Assembly (NCBI RefSeq): GCF_018780585.1
Contig: NZ_JADMJL010000055.1
Location: 1-37,942 of the forward strand
DNA length: 37,942 nucleotides
Source of the DNA: Methyloversatilis discipulorum
GTDB lineage: Bacteria > Pseudomonadota > Gammaproteobacteria > Burkholderiales > Rhodocyclaceae
Reading direction: 5' to 3'
How positions within the stretch are numbered: position 1 is the stretch's first letter; the number at the start of each line of letters is the position of its first letter. The notes under the pieces were generated by a model. That model was not told the DNA's origin. It saw nothing but the letters and a program-made list of their open reading frames with translations, and did not search any database. The position numbers were made by a program, and so were the translations under genes. Of this stretch, positions 25,412 to 33,292 are shown piece after piece.

Positions 25412-26458
25412 ATGAACGACTCCTCTTCCCAGCCGCGTCGCCTCGCGCTCGTCATCGACGCCGACAACGCGCAGCCTTCGCTGATCCAGCCCGTCCTGCT
25501 CGCCGCCGCATCGCGTGGCCGCGTCACCGTGCGCCGCATCTACGGCGACTGGACCTCGCCCAACATGACCAGCTGGAAGGCGCACCTGCTCGATCACTCG
25601 ATCCGGCCGATCCAGCAGTTCCGCATCGTCGGCGGCAAGAACGCGACCGACAGCGCGATGATCATCGACGCGATGGACCTGCTGCACTCCGGCCTGGTCG
25701 ATGGCTTCTGCATCGTGTCCAGCGATTCCGACTTCACTTCGCTGGCACGTCGCATCCAGGAGAGCGGCCTGTTCGTGATGGGCGTCGGCCGCCGCACGAC
25801 GCCCGTCGCCTTCCAGCGCGCCTGCGAGGAGTTCGTGTTCACCGACGACATGCGCGCGTCGCCCCCCGCTTCGGCGCAGAAGAAGAAACCGGCGGCATCC
25901 TCCGGCGCCGCCGCTGCGCGCCCCGAACCGACACCGCGCAGACCGCGCAACGCGCAACCTGACGCGCAGATCCTCGAACTGCTGTCGCAGGGCATCCGGT
26001 CGGCCACCGACGAGGACAGCGGCTGGGCCGGCATCGGCCGCGTCGGCCAGATCGTGCGCCAGTACGAACCCGGCTTCAGTCACAAGGACTACGGCCACGC
26101 CAGCCTGTCCGGCCTGCTGGAAAGCCATCCGGAACTGTTCCGCCTGCGCAAGGGCGACAACGGTCAGGCGCAGGTGCAGCTGATCGAGCGAGCGGCTGAC
26201 AAGCAGCTCGAACTGCTGCCGGAACCGGCTGCGGACAGCGCCGCGGAGACCAGCGGCGAGGCGCCGGCCAAGTCGCGCCGCAGCCGCCCGCAACGCAAGG
26301 CCAAGCCGGCCGCCGAGGCGGTGACGCCCGCGCCGGCCGAAACGCCCGCCACGGCCGTGCAAGCGGCGGTCGAACCAACCGAGGTCAAGCCCGCCAAGCC
26401 GCGCGCACCGCGCCGCAGCCGGACCCGCAAGCCGGAAGGCGAAGCGCCGCAGTCCTGA
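25412..26458 (+). CDS. NYN-domain nuclease with LOTUS/OST-HTH domain
   Basis: A 348-residue protein. Residues ~10-150 are a NYN (PIN-like) RNase domain of the LabA/DUF88 group with acidic residues Asp16 (VIDADN), Asp80 (KNATDSAM), and Asp105 and Asp107 (SSDSDF). Residues ~185-255 (AQILELLSQGIRSA..., GWAGIGRVGQIVRQYEPGF, YGHASLSGLLESHPELF) form a LOTUS/OST-HTH domain, which binds structured RNA in other proteins. The last ~90 residues are Ala/Pro/Lys/Arg rich and disordered, a likely nucleic acid contact. A cytosolic RNA-processing role is inferred from the domains. The ATG at 25412 is the natural start. It follows repeat copy A. Confidence 0.88.
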   Translation: MNDSSSQPRRLALVIDADNAQPSLIQPVLLAAASRGRVTVRRIYGDWTSPNMTSWKAHLLDHSIRPIQQFRIVGGKNATDSAMIIDAMDLLHSGLVDGFCIVSSDSDFTSLARRIQESGLFVMGVGRRTTPVAFQRACEEFVFTDDMRASPPASAQKKKPAASSGAAAARPEPTPRRPRNAQPDAQILELLSQGIRSATDEDSGWAGIGRVGQIVRQYEPGFSHKDYGHASLSGLLESHPELFRLRKGDNGQAQVQLIERAADKQLELLPEPAADSAAETSGEAPAKSRRSRPQRKAKPAAEAVTPAPAETPATAVQAAVEPTEVKPAKPRAPRRSRTRKPEGEAPQS

Positions 26459-26467
26459 GCGCCGGTC

Positions 26468-28501
26468 TCAGCCGCGCGCTTCGTCGGCGGCGGTCGAGTC
26501 CTGCCGCGGCGGCCAGAAGAAGTCGCGCGGCCGGGTCAGGAAGCGGCGGGCGAGCTTGACCGACAGCCCGCGCGTGTCTTCCGGCTCGATGCCGCGCGAG
26601 CGCAGCGCCACCTTCATCGCAAGGCTGAAGCTGACGATGAGGTTGGTCAGGCCGATCAGCATCACGCCGAGCGCACCGACCGCGATGGTGTGCCAGTCGA
26701 GATCGAAGCCGAGCGCGTGCGTGCCGTAGGCGAGGTTGGCCGACGCGAAGGCGACGTGGCGGATGTCCAGCGGCAGGCCCAGCAACTGCCCGATGATGGG
26801 TGTGCTGCCCAGCATGCAGCCGAACAGGAAATTCCCCATCAGCGCGCCGAGGTTGTGTTCGACATAGTTGGCCAGCCGGTTCAGTCGCGCTTCGCCCAGC
26901 AGCGCCCGCAGCCATTTCACGCGGCGCAGCCGCTCCGGCACCCGGTGATACAGCGACTGGTTGTCGTAGTAACCCGAAATGAGACCGCTGAGGAACAGGA
27001 AGACGCCGGCGATCGCCGCGTGCGGAATGGCCATGCTGAGCAGCGGATGCAGGTCGTGCAGCAGGTGCGCGCCCTTGACCGGATCGACCGGGTGCCAGTC
27101 GAGGAAGGTACCGCCGACCATCGCAATCGACATCGCAGTCAGGAAGCCGATCAACACATTGCCGGCGATCGATATCCACTGCGTGCGGCTGACCTGCGCG
27201 GCCAGATCCGCCAGCACGCCAAGGCGCGCGTCGCGGTTCTGCTTGCCGTCGAGCGCGGCGGCCAGCGTGGCGGCGGTCATCGCTGGCTGCTTGGTGGCAA
27301 CGGTCAGGTGCAGGATGTGGATCAGCACGAAACCCAGCCCGTAGTCGAGGCTGTGCACGACGGCCTCCCACACCGGCGGCAGACCGAGTTTGCCGGTCAC
27401 GATCTTGATCAGCGCCATGCAGCCGATGATCAGGCCGGCACCGGCGGCGGCGCGGAACATGCCGAAGAACTCGCCGCGACTTTCGGTCACGTAGTGCTCG
27501 CCCGACTTGCTCGCCTGTTCGGTCACGCGCCGCGCCAGCAGTTCGGTGGTGCCGGAGAACAGGTCGCGCACGCTGTTGCGGCGGGTTTCCTGGCGCACCA
27601 GACAGAGGAAGAAATCGATCGCGCGGGCGCGCAGGGTCGGCGCATCGACGGCAGGATCGGGCAACACCAGCATGCGCAGCAGGCGCAGCCGGCCGGTGAT
27701 CTGCTCGATGCGCGCCAGCACGAACACCAGGTTCACGCCGACGCCCGCCTCGCGCGAACGGCGCCGGATGGTGTCGACATAGCTCACGCACTGTTCGAGC
27801 AGCACTTCGAGGTGGCCGTCGTGCGGCAGCACCTCGTCGCTGTCGGTGTGGCGGGCGATGAAAGCGCGTACCTCGTCGCTCTGCGCGAGGAAGGGCGACT
27901 CGTGCCGCGCCAGTGCCGGCAGATAGCGCAGCAACGCCGGCTCCATGCCGAGCGCCGCCAGCCGGTGCGAAGCCATGCGCATCGCTTCGAACAGCTCGTG
28001 CCGGATCTGGCGACGCGCCGGTGCAAAAGCATCGCCGGTCACCTGCAGCAGATCGAGCAGCGCCTGCCAGTCCTCGCGCGGAATGGCGCTCATCCATTCG
28101 CCATCACCGGCGTCGTCGAACACCTCGCTGAACAGGTCGCGCAGGAAGTCGGCATCGACCGCCGGCGGCAGCATGCGGCCGAGCAGCCGACTGCTCAGAC
28201 CGCTGAAGAAGCCCTGGTTGGCGAGCACCCCGGATTCGGCATACAGCGTGCGGTGCATGCGCGCGGCAAGCACCGCGTTCAGATGGGCCGACAGCGCGCC
28301 GGCCAGTTCCGCGCGCGCGCCGAGCAGGCGCAGCAGCGCGCGGAAACGCGACTCGGCAACCTCGACGCCGTCGCGTCGTCCGGGGCGCATCAGTGTGATC
28401 AAACGGGCGAGCCGCTCGCCGGTGGTGTCGGTGGTGTTGCGCGCCACCTCTTCGAGCAGCGCAGTCAGTTCGGCGACGTAGGCAGTGCTGTGTGTCGTCA
28501 T
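26468..28501 (-). CDS. Gcr family membrane protein (annotated in databases as 'site-specific recombinase')
   Basis: A 677-residue protein matching the family named after the Neisseria gcr gene (COG4389/PF10136). The N-terminal ~360 residues are soluble and helical. From about residue 365 there are several hydrophobic segments (GAGLIIGCMALIKIV, LGFVLIHILHLTVA, WISIAGNVLIGFLTAMSIAMV, IPHAAIAGVFLFLSGLISGYY, GALMGNFLFGCMLGSTPIIGQLLG, IAVGALGVMLIGLTNLIV). No recombinase catalytic residues such as a serine- or tyrosine-recombinase motif are visible. It should be an inner-membrane protein; the recombinase label is historical. The ATG at 28501 is used. It lies 57 bases after the ATPase gene of an export system and closes that operon. 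Confidence 0.85.
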   Translation of the reverse strand: MTTHSTAYVAELTALLEEVARNTTDTTGERLARLITLMRPGRRDGVEVAESRFRALLRLLGARAELAGALSAHLNAVLAARMHRTLYAESGVLANQGFFSGLSSRLLGRMLPPAVDADFLRDLFSEVFDDAGDGEWMSAIPREDWQALLDLLQVTGDAFAPARRQIRHELFEAMRMASHRLAALGMEPALLRYLPALARHESPFLAQSDEVRAFIARHTDSDEVLPHDGHLEVLLEQCVSYVDTIRRRSREAGVGVNLVFVLARIEQITGRLRLLRMLVLPDPAVDAPTLRARAIDFFLCLVRQETRRNSVRDLFSGTTELLARRVTEQASKSGEHYVTESRGEFFGMFRAAAGAGLIIGCMALIKIVTGKLGLPPVWEAVVHSLDYGLGFVLIHILHLTVATKQPAMTAATLAAALDGKQNRDARLGVLADLAAQVSRTQWISIAGNVLIGFLTAMSIAMVGGTFLDWHPVDPVKGAHLLHDLHPLLSMAIPHAAIAGVFLFLSGLISGYYDNQSLYHRVPERLRRVKWLRALLGEARLNRLANYVEHNLGALMGNFLFGCMLGSTPIIGQLLGLPLDIRHVAFASANLAYGTHALGFDLDWHTIAVGALGVMLIGLTNLIVSFSLAMKVALRSRGIEPEDTRGLSVKLARRFLTRPRDFFWPPRQDSTAADEARG

Positions 28502-28558
28502 GATCGAAGCGGAATAGCGGAATGTGGATCGGGGTCGGCGCGCCGCCCCGCGCGGCGT

Positions 28559-29245
28559 TCAGTCGCCGCGGGCGATGCGGCCATCGACCAGTTCGATGCG
28601 GCGGTCGCAGCGCGCCGCCAGACGCGGGTCGTGCGTCACGATGAGGCAGGCGCTGCCGCGTTCGCGATTGAATTCGCGCAGCAGCGCAAAAATATCATCC
28701 GCCGTGTGAGTGTCCAGATTTCCGGTGGGTTCATCGGCCAGTATCAGCCGCGGCGACAGCGACAGTGCGCGCGCGATCGCCACCCGCTGCTGCTGACCGC
28801 CAGACATCTGATTGGCCTTCTTGTGCTCGTGGCCCTTCAGACCGACGCGATCCAGCAGATCGAAGGCCACCGCCTCCGCCTGCGCGGTGGCGACACCGTG
28901 CTCGATGATGGACGGCATCATGACATTTTCCAGCGCGCTGAAGGCCGGCAGCAGATGATGGAACTGGAATACGAAGCCGATATGACGGCCACGGAGCACG
29001 GTCAGCGCCTGTTCGGACAGGCCGCGCGTCTCGGTCCCGGCAATCGCCAGCTCGCCCGAGGTCGGTCGTTCGAGCAGACCGATCAGGTTGAGCAGCGTGC
29101 TCTTGCCGGAGCCGCTGGGGCCGATCAGCGCGCAGAACTCGCCCTCGGCCAGTTCGAAGTCGAGCCCGTGCAGCACTTCGGTTTCTACCGGCGTGCCGAT
29201 GCCGTAGGACTTGCGCAGGCCCCGCAGCGATACGATGGCGTTCAT
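28559..29245 (-). CDS. ABC transporter ATP-binding protein (MacB/LolD type)
   Basis: A 228-residue ATPase: Walker [10 protein letters not shown] at residues 42-50, Q-loop, signature [15 protein letters not shown], Walker [13 protein letters not shown] and the H-loop in VTHDPRLA. This is the pattern of the LolD/MacB/FtsE branch, which energises mechanotransmission-type permeases. The ATG at 29245 has a GAGG ribosome site and lies 10 bases after the permease stop; an in-frame GTG at 29263 overlaps the permease and is less likely. Its partner is the neighbouring FtsX-like permease. The substrate is not known. Confidence 0.92.
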   Translation of the reverse strand: MNAIVSLRGLRKSYGIGTPVETEVLHGLDFELAEGEFCALIGPSGSGKSTLLNLIGLLERPTSGELAIAGTETRGLSEQALTVLRGRHIGFVFQFHHLLPAFSALENVMMPSIIEHGVATAQAEAVAFDLLDRVGLKGHEHKKANQMSGGQQQRVAIARALSLSPRLILADEPTGNLDTHTADDIFALLREFNRERGSACLIVTHDPRLAARCDRRIELVDGRIARGD

Positions 29246-29255
29246 GCGCCGCGCC

Positions 29256-30479
29256 TCATGCACGAATCGCCTGCACCGGGTCCATCTTGGCCGCGCGCCG
29301 CGCCGGAATCAGCGCCGCCAGCACGCCGACCACCAGCGCGATCAGCGCCGCCGACAGCGCGATACCGGTGTCCAGCTGCGGCTGGAACAGCGGCGCGCCG
29401 TCGCCGGTGCGATAGACGCTGGAGAAGAACTGCAGCAGACCCCAGGCGAGCGCGACACCGGACAGCGCGCCGACGAAACCGACCAGCCCGCCCTGCAGCA
29501 GAAAGATGCCCATTACGCGGTTCGAACTGGTGCCCATCGCGCGCAGGATGCCGATCTCCTTCTGCTTCTGCACCACGCTCACCACCAGCACGCTCGAAAT
29601 GCCGAGCGCCACGATGACGATGACGAAGCCGCGGATCAGGTTGTTCGATACCGTCTGGTTGCGCAGCGCGGCCAGCAGCTGGGAATTGGTGGTCATCCAG
29701 CTTTCGACCGTCAGGCCGCTGCCGGCCTGCAGCCGCTCGCTCACCTCCTGCGCATCGAAGATGTCGGCCACCGTGATGTCGATGTTCGACACACCACCCG
29801 GCAGGTCGAGCAGCGACTGCGCCAGCTTCATCGTCGTAAACACCCAGCGCCGATTCAGGTCCTTGTTGCCGATGTCGAACAGGCCGGTAATCTGCAGCAG
29901 TTCGTCGCGCCCGCCAGCGGCGCGCAGGAACATCTTGTCGCCCACCGTGACGCCGAGATCCTTCGCCAGTTCGATACCGATGATGGCGTTCGTGCCGTCG
30001 ACCTGGAAGGCGCCGCGCGTCATGTAGGTGTCCATCTTGACGATGCGGCGATAGCGGTCGGGCTCGACGCCGACCAGCGCGACCGACTTGCTGGCGCGAC
30101 CGCGCAGCGCGAAAGCGGGGCCGCTCACCACCGGCGACACCGCAACCACGCGCGGCTGTGCTTCGGCCAGCTTCACCATCGCTTCCCACTGGTCGATCGA
30201 ACGCAGGCGCTGCGCGCGCGGCTCGATCAGCACGGAGCTGGCAGGGTCGGTCGAGGCGCGCAGGTTCACTTCCTCGAGCGGCCGCATCACGACGTGCGCC
30301 TGACTGCCCAGCACGCGGTCGATGATGGTGGCCTGCAGCTGCGATATCAGCTGCGACAGGAACACGATGACCGCGACGCCGCCGGTCACGCCAAGCAGGA
30401 TGAGCGCGGTCTGCATGCGCCCCTCGCGCAGGAAGCGCAGCGCGACCAGGAACTCGAACGGAAGCTTGGGCCGCGCCAT
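29256..30479 (-). CDS. ABC transporter permease (MacB/LolC/FtsX type)
   Basis: A 407-residue inner-membrane permease with the four-helix FtsX/MacB topology: one helix near the N-terminus ([19 protein letters not shown]), a large periplasmic domain of about 230 residues, and three helices toward the C-terminus ([64 protein letters not shown]). The end [11 protein letters not shown] is typical of this class. The ATG at 30479 is 2 bases after the adaptor stop. With the ATPase it would form a MacB-like system split into two proteins. An outer-membrane channel would be encoded elsewhere. Confidence 0.9.
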   Translation of the reverse strand: MARPKLPFEFLVALRFLREGRMQTALILLGVTGGVAVIVFLSQLISQLQATIIDRVLGSQAHVVMRPLEEVNLRASTDPASSVLIEPRAQRLRSIDQWEAMVKLAEAQPRVVAVSPVVSGPAFALRGRASKSVALVGVEPDRYRRIVKMDTYMTRGAFQVDGTNAIIGIELAKDLGVTVGDKMFLRAAGGRDELLQITGLFDIGNKDLNRRWVFTTMKLAQSLLDLPGGVSNIDITVADIFDAQEVSERLQAGSGLTVESWMTTNSQLLAALRNQTVSNNLIRGFVIVIVALGISSVLVVSVVQKQKEIGILRAMGTSSNRVMGIFLLQGGLVGFVGALSGVALAWGLLQFFSSVYRTGDGAPLFQPQLDTGIALSAALIALVVGVLAALIPARRAAKMDPVQAIRA

Positions 30480-30481
30480 CG

Positions 30482-31708
30482 TCAGCGACCGAGATTGGGC
30501 GTCGGGCCCGGTGCGCCGCGCGCCGGCTTGATGCGGATGCGGTCGCCATCGAGCGCGCCGCCGGCCGGCATGATGGCGACCTCACCCTCGGCCAGTCCGT
30601 CGGTGATCTCGACGCGGCCGACGCCGCGCAGACCGACTTTCACCGGCACCTTCGCCGCTGCGCCGTCGCGCGCGACCAGTACCCAGGGCGCAGCGCTGTC
30701 GACCTCGCGCACCGCCTCCAGCGGCAGCGACAGCGCCTGCTCCTTGCGACCGATCACCACCTCGACCGATACCGTCATGTCCGGCCGCAGGAAGGCCGGC
30801 GGTTCGGGCACGCGCAGCCGAACCTCGACCGTGCCGCGCTGGGCGTCGATGGCGGGCGACAGGTAGTAGACAACGGCGTCAAAAGGCTGACCGGGGAAGG
30901 CGTCCGCCACCGCCTGAGCGCGGGCGTCGAGCCGCAGGTAGCGCAGGTTCTTCTCGTCCAGCGTCGCGTAGATGCGCGTTTCGCCGTTTTCGGCCAGCGT
31001 CAGCAGCGCGCGGCCGGCCTGGGCGACGTCGCCCGGCTCCGCGTCGCGCGCAATCACCAGCGCATCGACCGGCGCGCGCAGCGTCAGCAGGTCGCGTCGT
31101 GCCTGCGCCGATTCGAGCGCAGCCTGTGCCTGCGCCAGCCGCGCCTGGGCGCTGACACGTTCGGCACCGCGTGGCGTGTTGGCGTCGCGCTGCGCCTGCG
31201 CGGTGCGCAGCTGGGCGCGCGCGTTGTCCAGCTGGCGCGCCGCCTCGTCCAGTTTCGACGGCGAGAAGAACTGCTGCGCCACCAGCGCCTCGGCGCGCTG
31301 GTACTCGGCCTCGGCCACGCGCAGATTCGCCTCGGCCTGCTTCACCGCCTGTTCGGCCACCGGCAGGCCGACCGCGTCGAGCTGGGTGAAACGCGCCTGC
31401 GCTTCGGCAATCTGCGAGCGCGCCTGTTCGACCGCCGCGTCGGCGTCGCTCGCGCGCAGCCGCACAAGCAGATCACCGGCCTTGACCGCCGCGCCCTCGC
31501 GCACGGTCACCTCGTCGATGATGGCAGTGATCTGCGTGCCCAGTTCGATGCGCGACGGTGTGGCGATGCGGCCGGTGGCGACCACGCTCTGGGTCAGCGG
31601 CGAACGCTCGACCTTGACGACATCGACGGCGATGCCGCGCGGCCAGAACAGCCATGCGACGAGCACCGCTGCGGCGAGCAGCAGTGCGATCAGGTGACGG
31701 GTTTTCAT
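30482..31708 (-). CDS. Periplasmic adaptor (MacA/HlyD family)
   Basis: A 408-residue membrane-fusion protein. A single N-terminal helix (IALLLAAAVLVAWLFW) anchors it in the inner membrane. A lipoyl-like half motif (ATPSRIELGTQITAIIDEVTVREGAAVKAGDLLVRL), a long alpha-hairpin (~residues 90-200, Ala/Gln/Glu-rich), the second half-motif (LTLRAPVDALVIARDAEPGDVAQAG) and a beta-barrel with a C-terminal domain follow. It links the inner-membrane permease to an outer-membrane factor. It starts 8 bases after the thioredoxin-like gene stop. Its neighbours support a MacAB-like export machine for a drug, peptide or siderophore. Confidence 0.92.
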   Translation of the reverse strand: MKTRHLIALLLAAAVLVAWLFWPRGIAVDVVKVERSPLTQSVVATGRIATPSRIELGTQITAIIDEVTVREGAAVKAGDLLVRLRASDADAAVEQARSQIAEAQARFTQLDAVGLPVAEQAVKQAEANLRVAEAEYQRAEALVAQQFFSPSKLDEAARQLDNARAQLRTAQAQRDANTPRGAERVSAQARLAQAQAALESAQARRDLLTLRAPVDALVIARDAEPGDVAQAGRALLTLAENGETRIYATLDEKNLRYLRLDARAQAVADAFPGQPFDAVVYYLSPAIDAQRGTVEVRLRVPEPPAFLRPDMTVSVEVVIGRKEQALSLPLEAVREVDSAAPWVLVARDGAAAKVPVKVGLRGVGRVEITDGLAEGEVAIMPAGGALDGDRIRIKPARGAPGPTPNLGR

Positions 31709-31716
31709 TGAAGGGG

Positions 31717-32220
31717 TCAGGAAGCGGGCGGGAGCAGTGTGTCGATCAGCGCGTCGAGCTGTCTGTGATCCGGGTTACCGATGATGCGTTTGACGATGCG
31801 GCCATCGCGATCGACGAGGAAGCTGGTCGGCGTCGCACGGATGCCGCCGAAGCCGCGATCAAGGGCCCCGACCGGGTCGAAGCCTACGCGAAACGGCAGC
31901 TTTTCGCGCTGCGCGAAGTCCTGCACATGGCTCGGCGCGTCGTAGGACATGGCGACCGCCACCACCTCGAAACCCCGCGCCGCGTGGCGGCGGTGCGTGT
32001 CCGCCAGACCCGGCATGCCCTTGATGCAGGGGCCGCAGGAGGTGGACCAGAAATTCACCAGACGCACTTTTCCATCGGCGTGACCGAGGTCGATCCGGCC
32101 ACCGTCCAGCAGCGCGACCTGAAGTGCCGGCACCTGCTCCGGATGACCGGTGCCGCGCAGCAGCCATACCACTGCAATCAGCGCCAGCAACACTAACGGT
32201 GATACCCATTTGCGATCCAT
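31717..32220 (-). CDS. Membrane-anchored thioredoxin-like protein (TlpA/ResA type)
   Basis: A 167-residue periplasm-facing oxidoreductase. One N-terminal helix (WVSPLVLLALIAVVWLL) is followed by a thioredoxin fold with the active site Cys62-Gly-Pro-Cys65 (FWSTSCGPC) and a cis-proline in ATPTSFLV. TlpA/ResA-like proteins reduce disulfides in exported proteins, often in cytochrome maturation or metal handling. The ATG at 32220 is preferred because it keeps a compact helix; in-frame starts at 32229 (ATG) and 32241 (GTG) exist and no strong ribosome site separates them. It leads the operon with the adaptor and permease genes, so it may act on the cargo or on the transporter. Confidence 0.88.
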   Translation of the reverse strand: MDRKWVSPLVLLALIAVVWLLRGTGHPEQVPALQVALLDGGRIDLGHADGKVRLVNFWSTSCGPCIKGMPGLADTHRRHAARGFEVVAVAMSYDAPSHVQDFAQREKLPFRVGFDPVGALDRGFGGIRATPTSFLVDRDGRIVKRIIGNPDHRQLDALIDTLLPPAS

Positions 32221-32255
32221 AATCTTCATTCGTTCAAACACAGAGGGCTTCGACC

Positions 32256-32936
32256 ATGCGTGCGATTGTCGGTTTTGTGGCGTGTCTTGTCATGTGCACC
32301 CAGGTGTGGGCACTGTCACTGTCCGACCTGTCGGACAAGGACGCCGGCGGTGGCCTGAAGGAGGCACTGACCCAGGGCGCGTCGAAGGCGGTCGATCTGC
32401 TCGGCAAGCAGGACGGCTTCCTGAAGAACGCCAAGGTGAAGATCCCGATGCCCGACGGCCTGCGTCAGGCGGAAAAGCTGATGCGCACCTTCGGCATGAA
32501 GAAGCAGGCCGATGAACTGATCACCGCGATGAACCGCGCTGCCGAGGCGGCGGTACCGGAAGCGAAGGAGCTGCTGGTCGGCGCGGTCAAAGACATGAGC
32601 GTCGAGGACGCGAAGAAGATACTGACCGGTGGCGACACGGCGGGCACCGAATACTTCAAGGGCAAGACCTCGGCCCAGCTGAAGGAACGCTTCAAGCCCA
32701 TCGTGCAGAAGGCGATGGACAAGGTGGGTCTGGCCAAGAGCTACGAGAAGTTTGCGTCCAAGGGGGCGCAGTATGGCGTGATCAGCAAGGAAGACGCCGA
32801 CCTCGACAACTACGTGACGCAGAAGACGCTGGACGGCCTGTTCACGATGGTGGCCGAAGAGGAGAAGGCCATCCGCAAGAACCCGGTCGGCGCTGCCGGC
32901 AGCCTGGCGAAAAAGGTGTTCGGCGCGCTGCGCTAG
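32256..32936 (+). CDS. DUF4197 family exported protein
   Basis: A 226-residue exported protein with a signal peptide (AIVGFVACLVMCTQVWA) and a helical mature part typical of DUF4197 (LSDKDAGGGLKEALTQGASKAVDLL near the start, ISKEDADLDNYVTQKTLDGLF near the end). Function is unknown; it is a common periplasmic protein of proteobacteria. The ATG at 32256 has GAGGG upstream. Only 35 bases separate it from the divergent thioredoxin-like gene, so at least one of their promoters must overlap coding sequence. Confidence 0.88.
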   Translation: MRAIVGFVACLVMCTQVWALSLSDLSDKDAGGGLKEALTQGASKAVDLLGKQDGFLKNAKVKIPMPDGLRQAEKLMRTFGMKKQADELITAMNRAAEAAVPEAKELLVGAVKDMSVEDAKKILTGGDTAGTEYFKGKTSAQLKERFKPIVQKAMDKVGLAKSYEKFASKGAQYGVISKEDADLDNYVTQKTLDGLFTMVAEEEKAIRKNPVGAAGSLAKKVFGALR

Positions 32937-32956
32937 GCGCGGCCCGCGCAGACCTT

Positions 32957-33006
32957 CGCGATAGCGCCGCCGCTCGACGCCGCTATCGCGAGCAAGCTCG
33001 CTCCCA
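32957..33006 (+). repeat. REP-like element in inverse orientation, copy E
   Basis: CGCGATAGCG (32957-32966) and CGCTATCGCG (32981-32990) are a perfect 10-bp inverted repeat. GCGAGC-AA-GCTCGC (32988-33001) then forms a hairpin followed by TCCCACA. Reversed, this last part reads TGTGGGAGC, then a hairpin, as in copies A-C, but with a different stem that still pairs. It is the same REP family in the opposite direction. Confidence 0.75.
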
Positions 33007-33045
33007 CACAAGCCCGGCCCCAGCTACAGGTCGGGCACGATCCCT

Positions 33046-33131
33046 GTGGGAGCGGCCTTGGCCGCGACGCGGCGGTTGCAGTCCGGCGGCTTCGATGCAG
33101 ACCGCTGTCGGGGTCAGAAGACCCCTCCCAC
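33046..33131 (+). repeat. REP/BIME-like element, copy B
   Basis: Eighty-six bases from GTGGGAG to CTCCCAC with hairpins GCGGCC-TT-GGCCGC (33052-33065) and GGGGTC-AGAA-GACCCC. Copy C repeats it 125 bases downstream, and the sequence after both (AAGAACCTCAACC, then GGTGAGCGCCA) is also shared, so B and C are a tandem duplication. The gap 32937-33292 contains only these repeats and no gene. Confidence 0.85.
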
Positions 33132-33170
33132 AAGAACCTCAACCGCGGTGAGCGCCAGGCACAGTCCACG

Positions 33171-33256
33171 GTGGGAGCGGCCCTGGCTGCAACACGGCCG
33201 TTGCAGACGGCCGGCTTCGATTCCGACTTCTGTCGGGGTCAGAAGACCCCTGACAC
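33171..33256 (+). repeat. REP/BIME-like element, copy C
   Basis: Same 86-base length and layout as B. The first hairpin has diverged to GCGGCC-CT-GGCTGC, still pairing with one G-T, and the right end is CTGACAC rather than CTCCCAC. The GGGGTC-AGAA-GACCCC hairpin is unchanged. Confidence 0.85.
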
Positions 33257-33292
33257 AAGAACCTCAACCCCGGTGAGCGCCAAGCGCCGCCC

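Noticed and set aside
26690-29617. 975-codon plus-strand open frame opposite gcr and the ATPase gene
   Set aside because: Shadow frame; the minus-strand genes have full family motifs.
32937-33292. CRISPR-like array
   Set aside because: Only two direct copies, each with internal palindromes and no constant-length spacers; these are REP/BIME elements.
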